A stretch of 62,998 nucleotides of DNA from an uncultured Prevotellaceae bacterium (lineage in GTDB: Bacteria > Bacteroidota > Bacteroidia > Bacteroidales > Bacteroidaceae): NCBI GenBank assembly GCA_946407895.1, contig CAMJQA010000012.1, positions 1-62,998 on the forward strand, given 5' to 3'. A program made the translations under genes and the position numbers. The notes under the pieces are model-generated. The model was given only the letters and a program-made list of their open reading frames with translations. It was not told the origin of the DNA and ran no database searches. Position 1 is the first letter of the stretch. The number at the start of each line of letters is the position of its first letter. Below, one piece after another: positions 59,085 through 62,998 of the stretch.

Positions 59085-60086
59085 TCAGGATTTCCGAATC
59101 CGGCCGCTCAGCCACGGCACACGCTCAACGTACGGCACCAGCCAGGCACAGAGGCAGAAGATGATGGGCACGAGCACCAGCACATCGTCCCACCGCCCAT
59201 AGATGCTGCGCCCGAAGGAGAGATGAGTGAACTTGTAGAAATAGAGCATCGGATAGTGGCAGACGAAGAAGACCATCGAGTGCTCGCCGATGAAGTTCAG
59301 CAGCGGAATGCGCGGCATCCCCAGCGAGAGCAGCAGCCCGGCAATGCCGCACAGAGCCATCGAGCACGTCAGCACCACCAGCCACGCATTACCCTCGAAC
59401 GTGTTGCCGCTCATCGTGTAGCGCCCGCCCCAGATGAAGTTGCACACGCCGAAGCCCGTCACCAGGAACACACTCAGCGCATACAGCCGCGGCGCGCTCA
59501 GCCGCCCCATCACCCAGCGCCACGCCCGGCCCAGGTAGAAGAACCATACGCCCATGAAGACGTTGTTCAGGCTCAGCCACAGCGGGTTGTCCAGCCTCCA
59601 CAGCCAGATGCTCACGGCCGGGAACACGACGGCCAGCCAGTGCAGCCACCTCACCCGCTCCAGGAAATGAGCCGCCACGTACGTCAGGAAGAACGACAAT
59701 AGGAACCACGTAGGCGAGTTGCCGTAGAAGGAGCCCGTGCGCCAGATGTGGTCCCACGAAAGCGGCTCGATGGGATTGTGGTAGCGGTGCAAGAGCGGCG
59801 GAAGGTAGGCGAAATACACCACGTTGCCAATCAGCCCCCAGCAGAAGTAGGGCACCAGCAGCCGCCGCACACGGTCCCACAGGTAGGCACGGGTGGGCCG
59901 CCGGAGGCCCTTGTTGAAGAATCCGGCCTTGAAGAAGAAGAAGCTCATGAAGAAGTACGTCCACTGCATCACCTGCTGCCACAGCTCGTTCTCGCCCTGC
60001 CCGCAGATGTTCATGATATGCAGCCCTATCATCCGCACAATGCAGATGCCGCACAGGAAGTCGAATGCATGATTGCGCTCTTTCAT
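59085..60086 (-). CDS. OafA-type membrane acyltransferase
   Basis: 333-residue polytopic protein with about ten helices. The N-terminal FDFLCGICIVRMIGLHIMNI carries the family His-containing start (R..G-L-H near residue 18). The GTGSFYGNSPTWFLLSFFL region and the late VVLTCSMALCGIAG fit the acyltransferase-3 family, which O-acetylates extracellular glycans using cytosolic acetyl donors. Its gene follows xth by a 42-bp repeat-rich gap. Confidence 0.85.
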   Translation of the reverse strand: MKERNHAFDFLCGICIVRMIGLHIMNICGQGENELWQQVMQWTYFFMSFFFFKAGFFNKGLRRPTRAYLWDRVRRLLVPYFCWGLIGNVVYFAYLPPLLHRYHNPIEPLSWDHIWRTGSFYGNSPTWFLLSFFLTYVAAHFLERVRWLHWLAVVFPAVSIWLWRLDNPLWLSLNNVFMGVWFFYLGRAWRWVMGRLSAPRLYALSVFLVTGFGVCNFIWGGRYTMSGNTFEGNAWLVVLTCSMALCGIAGLLLSLGMPRIPLLNFIGEHSMVFFVCHYPMLYFYKFTHLSFGRSIYGRWDDVLVLVPIIFCLCAWLVPYVERVPWLSGRIRKS

Positions 60087-60103
60087 CGGAGCCTTGAAAC
60101 TAT

Positions 60104-60128
60104 TTGAACCTTTTGAACCTTTTGAACC
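60104..60128. repeat. 9-bp TTGAACCTT tandem repeat
   Basis: TTGAACCTT at 60104, 60113 and 60122, the reverse complement of the repeat before the flippase gene (19509-19575). It lies between exonuclease III and the acyltransferase start. Confidence 0.8.
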
Positions 60129-60884
60129 TTACCCCTCCATCACCAGTTCCACCGGGCAGTGGTCGCTGCCCAGGATCTCCGTATGGATGGCGGCCGACCG
60201 GAGCCTGGGCTTCAGCCTCTCCGACACCAGGAAGTAGTCGATGCGCCAGCCCGTGTTCTTCTCGCGGGCATGGAAGCGGTAGCTCCACCATGAATAGACG
60301 CCCTCCAGCGTGGGGTTGAAGAATCGCCACGTATCCACGAAGCCCGCGCCAAGCAGCTCAGTCATCTTCTGCCGCTCCTGGTCAGTGAAGCCCGCGTTCA
60401 TGCGGTTCGTCTTCGGGTTACGCAGGTCAATCTCCTGGTGCGCCACGTTCATGTCGCCGCATACCACCACCGGCTTCCGCCCGTCGAGCCCCAGCAGGTA
60501 GCTGCGGAACGCATCCTCCCAGGCCATGCGGTAGTCAAGCCTGCGCAGCCCGTCCTGGCTGTTGGGCGTATAGACGCACACCAGGTAGAAGTCCTCCATC
60601 TCCAGCGTAATGATTCGCCCCTCGTGGTCGTGCTCCTCGATGCCCATGCCGTAGCTCACGGCCAGCGGCTCCCTGCGCGTGAATACGGCCGTGCCGCTGT
60701 AGCCCTTCTTCTCGGCAAAGTTCCAGTACGACCTGTAGCCCGCAACATCCAGGCTGAGCTGCCCCTGCTGCAGCTTCGTCTCCTGCAGGCAGAAGAAATC
60801 AGCATCCAGAGCCTCGAAGGCCTCCAGGAAATTCTTACCCACCACGGCCCTCAGACCGTTCACATTCCAACTGATAAACTTCAT
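60129..60884 (-). CDS. xth: Exodeoxyribonuclease III
   Basis: 251-residue DNA-repair enzyme of the endonuclease/exonuclease/phosphatase fold. MKFISWNVNGLRAVVGK, FFCLQETKLQQGQ near residue 30, VCVYTPNSQDGL near 101, CGDMNVAHQEIDLRNPK near 142 and the C-terminal SDHCPVELVM contain the metal-binding and catalytic Asn, Glu, Asp and His. It repairs abasic and 3'-blocked DNA ends. Confidence 0.95.
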   Translation of the reverse strand: MKFISWNVNGLRAVVGKNFLEAFEALDADFFCLQETKLQQGQLSLDVAGYRSYWNFAEKKGYSGTAVFTRREPLAVSYGMGIEEHDHEGRIITLEMEDFYLVCVYTPNSQDGLRRLDYRMAWEDAFRSYLLGLDGRKPVVVCGDMNVAHQEIDLRNPKTNRMNAGFTDQERQKMTELLGAGFVDTWRFFNPTLEGVYSWWSYRFHAREKNTGWRIDYFLVSERLKPRLRSAAIHTEILGSDHCPVELVMEG

Positions 60885-60965
60885 ATTCTGAACAAATTTT
60901 CTGCGAAGTTACACAAAAAAATTGAAGTAAACCGCTTTTTACTTGGTCAATTCGCAGGAAAGTCG

Positions 60966-60973
60966 TAATTTTG
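60966..60973 (+). promoter_or_regulatory. -7 box of the etfBA promoter
   Basis: TAATTTTG, with a TTGG-like -33 region about 19 bp upstream. The start codon at 61035 gives a leader of about 55 nt. Confidence 0.6.
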
Positions 60974-61034
60974 CACGGATTTTACCAATATGTGCAAGAT
61001 TTAGCATCCGCACATATACATTATTTATATATAT

Positions 61035-61907
61035 ATGGCATTAAAGATTGTTGTGCTTGCAAAGCAAGTACCCGACACACGAAACGTAGGCAAGGACGCC
61101 ATGACGGCCGAAGGTACGGTCAACCGCGCCGCCCTGCCTGCAATCTTCAACCCAGAAGATTTGAACGCCCTGGAGCAGGCGCTCCGCCTGAAGGAGCAGC
61201 ATCCGGGCTCAACAGTAGGAATCCTCACCATGGGACCTCCACGCGCCGGTGAGATCATCCGCCAGGGACTCTATCGCGGAGCCGACACGGGATGGCTCCT
61301 CACCGACCGCCTCTTCGCCGGAGCCGACACGCTGGCAACCTCCTACGCCCTGGCCACAGCCATCCAGAAAATCGGAGGCGTGGACATCGTCATCGGCGGG
61401 CGCCAGGCCATCGACGGCGACACCGCCCAGGTAGGTCCGCAGGTGGCCCAGAAGCTGGGCCTCAACCAAGTGACCTACGCCGAGGAAGTAATCAGTGTGG
61501 ATGGTGGTTTTGCCACCATCAAGCGCGTCATCGACGGCGGCGTCGAGACCGTCGAGGCCCCCCTGCCCGTAGTGATTACCGTAAACGGCTCGGCAGCCCC
61601 ATGCCGACCGCAGAACGCCAAGCTCGTGATGAAGTACAAGCGCGCCACGTGCCCCATGGAACGGCCCGCCGAACCCGGACAGTACGACTACCTATACGGC
61701 GAGCGACCCTACCTGACCCTGAACCAGTGGAGCGCGGCCGACGTGGATGCCGACCCCGCACAGTGCGGACTGGCCGGCTCGCCCACCAAGGTGAAGGCCG
61801 TGAAGAACATCGTCTTCCAGGCCAAGGAGTCGAAGACGCTGACCGGAAGCGACGCCGACGTCAACTCACTCATACAGGAATTGTTAAACGAAAAGATTAT
61901 TGGTTAA
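61035..61907 (+). CDS. etfB: Electron transfer flavoprotein, beta subunit
   Basis: 290-residue FixA/EtfB-type subunit with a cytosolic role in electron transfer. MALKIVVLAKQVPDTRNVGKDAMT, IFNPEDLNALEQALRLKEQ, VGILTMGPPRAGEIIRQGLYRGAD and LATAIQKIGGVDIVIGGRQAIDGDTAQVGP are family motifs. It carries the AMP/FAD-binding part in the heterodimer. The alpha subunit gene follows after 3 bp. Confidence 0.95.
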   Translation: MALKIVVLAKQVPDTRNVGKDAMTAEGTVNRAALPAIFNPEDLNALEQALRLKEQHPGSTVGILTMGPPRAGEIIRQGLYRGADTGWLLTDRLFAGADTLATSYALATAIQKIGGVDIVIGGRQAIDGDTAQVGPQVAQKLGLNQVTYAEEVISVDGGFATIKRVIDGGVETVEAPLPVVITVNGSAAPCRPQNAKLVMKYKRATCPMERPAEPGQYDYLYGERPYLTLNQWSAADVDADPAQCGLAGSPTKVKAVKNIVFQAKESKTLTGSDADVNSLIQELLNEKIIG

Positions 61908-61910
61908 GCT

Positions 61911-62936
61911 ATGCAGAACGTTTTTGTATATATAGAAGTGGAAGGCGCACAGGTAGCCGAAGTTTCGCAAGAATTGCTCACAAAGGGACGCAAGCTTGCC
62001 AATCAGTTGAATGTAGAACTCCATGCCGTGGTCATCGGCACGGGAATCAAGGGCAAGGTGGAGGATCAGATTCTGCCCTACGGCGTCGACAAGCTGTTCG
62101 TCTTCGACGGCCAAGGCCTCTTCCCCTACACATCGGCTCCCCACACCGACATCATCGTAAACCTCTTCAAGGAGGAGCAGCCGCAAATCTGCCTGATGGG
62201 AGCCACGGTGATCGGCCGCGACCTCGGTCCGCGCGTAAGCTCTTCGCTCACCAGCGGACTGACAGCCGACTGCACCGAACTGGAGATCGGTCCCTACGAG
62301 GACAAGAAGAACAACAAAGTGTTCGACAACCTGCTCTATCAGATTCGTCCTGCCTTCGGTGGCAACATCGTGGCCACGATCGTGAACCCCGAGCATCGTC
62401 CCCAGATGGCAACCGTCCGCTCCGGCGTCATGCAGAAGGCCGTCTATGAGGGCGAATGCAAGAAGGAAGTGGTTTATCCCGAAGTTGCCAAATACGTGGA
62501 TATGGCTGTTGCCGGCGTCGTAAAGGTGCTCACCCACGAAGTACAGGCAGCCAAGCACAACCTGAAGGGCTCGCCCATCGTGGTGGCCGGAGGCTACGGC
62601 GTAGGTTCGAAGGAAGGTTTCGACCAACTGTTCCAGCTGGCCAAGGTACTTCATGGCGAGGTCGGTGGCTCACGTGCCGCCGTGGATGCCGGATGGATCG
62701 ACCACGACCGTCAGATCGGCCAGACGGGTGTCACCGTTCATCCGAAGGTCTACATCGCCTGCGGCATCAGCGGTCAGATTCAGCACATCGCCGGCATGCA
62801 GGACTCGGGCATCATCATCTCTGTGAACAGCGATTCCGATGCTCCTATCAACCGCATTGCCGACTATGTGATCGTTGGTACTGTGGAAGAGGTTGTACCC
62901 AAGCTGATTAAGTATTACAAGCAGAACTCTAAGTAA
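61911..62936 (+). CDS. etfA: Electron transfer flavoprotein, alpha subunit
   Basis: 341-residue FixB/EtfA-type subunit. It has an N-terminal ETF domain and a C-terminal FAD-binding domain, with VVAGGYGVGSKEGFDQL near residue 223 and GGSRAAVDAGWIDHDRQIGQTGVTV then PKVYIACGISGQIQHIAGM near 250-293. The pair moves electrons between dehydrogenases and the quinone or another partner. Its partners lie outside the window. Confidence 0.95.
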   Translation: MQNVFVYIEVEGAQVAEVSQELLTKGRKLANQLNVELHAVVIGTGIKGKVEDQILPYGVDKLFVFDGQGLFPYTSAPHTDIIVNLFKEEQPQICLMGATVIGRDLGPRVSSSLTSGLTADCTELEIGPYEDKKNNKVFDNLLYQIRPAFGGNIVATIVNPEHRPQMATVRSGVMQKAVYEGECKKEVVYPEVAKYVDMAVAGVVKVLTHEVQAAKHNLKGSPIVVAGGYGVGSKEGFDQLFQLAKVLHGEVGGSRAAVDAGWIDHDRQIGQTGVTVHPKVYIACGISGQIQHIAGMQDSGIIISVNSDSDAPINRIADYVIVGTVEEVVPKLIKYYKQNSK

Positions 62937-62937
62937 G

Positions 62938-62998
62938 ATGAAAGCATTAGATTATCTCCTCCTTTTAGGGGCTGTGGCATTTCTTGTTGCCGGTTATT
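62938..62998 (+). CDS. Start of a membrane protein gene (continues past the window)
   Basis: An ATG directly after the etfA stop opens MKALDYLLLLGAVAFLVAGY and stays open to the end of the window. The first 20 residues are hydrophobic, like a first membrane helix. I cannot name the family from 20 residues. One base separates it from the etfA stop, so it should belong to the same operon. Confidence 0.6.
   Translation, partial: MKALDYLLLLGAVAFLVAGY

Noticed and set aside
1..62998. Insertion sequence, phage or conjugative genes
   Set aside because: No transposase, integrase, phage structural or mobilisation gene was recognised in either strand.

Overview
The window is a GC-rich chromosomal segment from a member of the Bacteroidota, most likely order Bacteroidales (a Prevotella- or Bacteroides-like lineage; I cannot name the species). 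The evidence is: many promoters of the Bacteroidota type (TTTG, 19-21 bp, TAnnTTTG), the succinyl-ornithine type transcarbamylase ArgF', a TonB-dependent receptor, many SpII lipoproteins, a secreted GH2 enzyme, a sialate O-acetylesterase, and YfhO, DUF4838 and WbuC family proteins. No phage, plasmid, transposase or CRISPR features were seen.

Layout. 1-7942: arginine and proline biosynthesis run on one strand (argG end, argC, argD, an XRE-cupin regulator, an AMP-forming acyl-CoA synthetase, proC, a short proB, proA). 7943-11925: a secreted TldD/TldE-like fusion protein flanked on both sides by intergenic tandem repeats. 11935-12912: argF'. 12913-13575: no gene, but two tandem small-RNA-like units. 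13576-16868: a thiamine-uptake unit (TPP riboswitch, TonB receptor, PnuC-type transporter). 17005-18561: a lipoprotein phosphodiesterase-like gene, tRNA-Phe and tRNA-Pro. 18610-27493: a surface-polysaccharide cluster (flippase, polymerase, glycosyltransferases, acyltransferases, WbuC, a WecA-like initiating transferase, a nucleotidyltransferase). 27494-40463: a mixed region with another small-RNA-like unit, a GH2 glycosidase, MetY, a VOC lipoprotein, a Dna2-like nuclease-helicase, a sialate O-acetylesterase, a GDPD and a TPR protein. 40604-52917: glnS and rpsO, each divergent from a glycosyltransferase gene, together with DUF4838, YfhO, a small lipoprotein and a further glycosyltransferase. 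53087-56670: a secreted esterase and a LicD / cytidylyltransferase / asparagine-synthase-like trio. 56753-58894: an ECF sigma module. 59085-62998: an OafA-type acyltransferase, exonuclease III, etfB, etfA and the start of a membrane protein gene.

How the genes fit together. argG-C-D plus argF' supply most of a succinylated arginine pathway and proBAC makes proline, both from glutamate. The cluster at 18610-27493 and the scattered glycosyltransferase, LicD and acyltransferase genes all point to assembly and decoration of cell-surface glycan. The most unusual content is non-coding. Nearly every convergent gene gap carries its own repeat or palindrome: a triple AACAACGSCGTTGTT element seen three times, 22-bp tandem arrays, or nested palindromes. 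Several other gaps carry arrays with periods of 20.5, 21 or 41 bp, close to whole numbers of DNA helical turns. Three small-RNA-like units share a TTTAAGGTTAA-type core, and two genes have tandem duplications that span the start codon.
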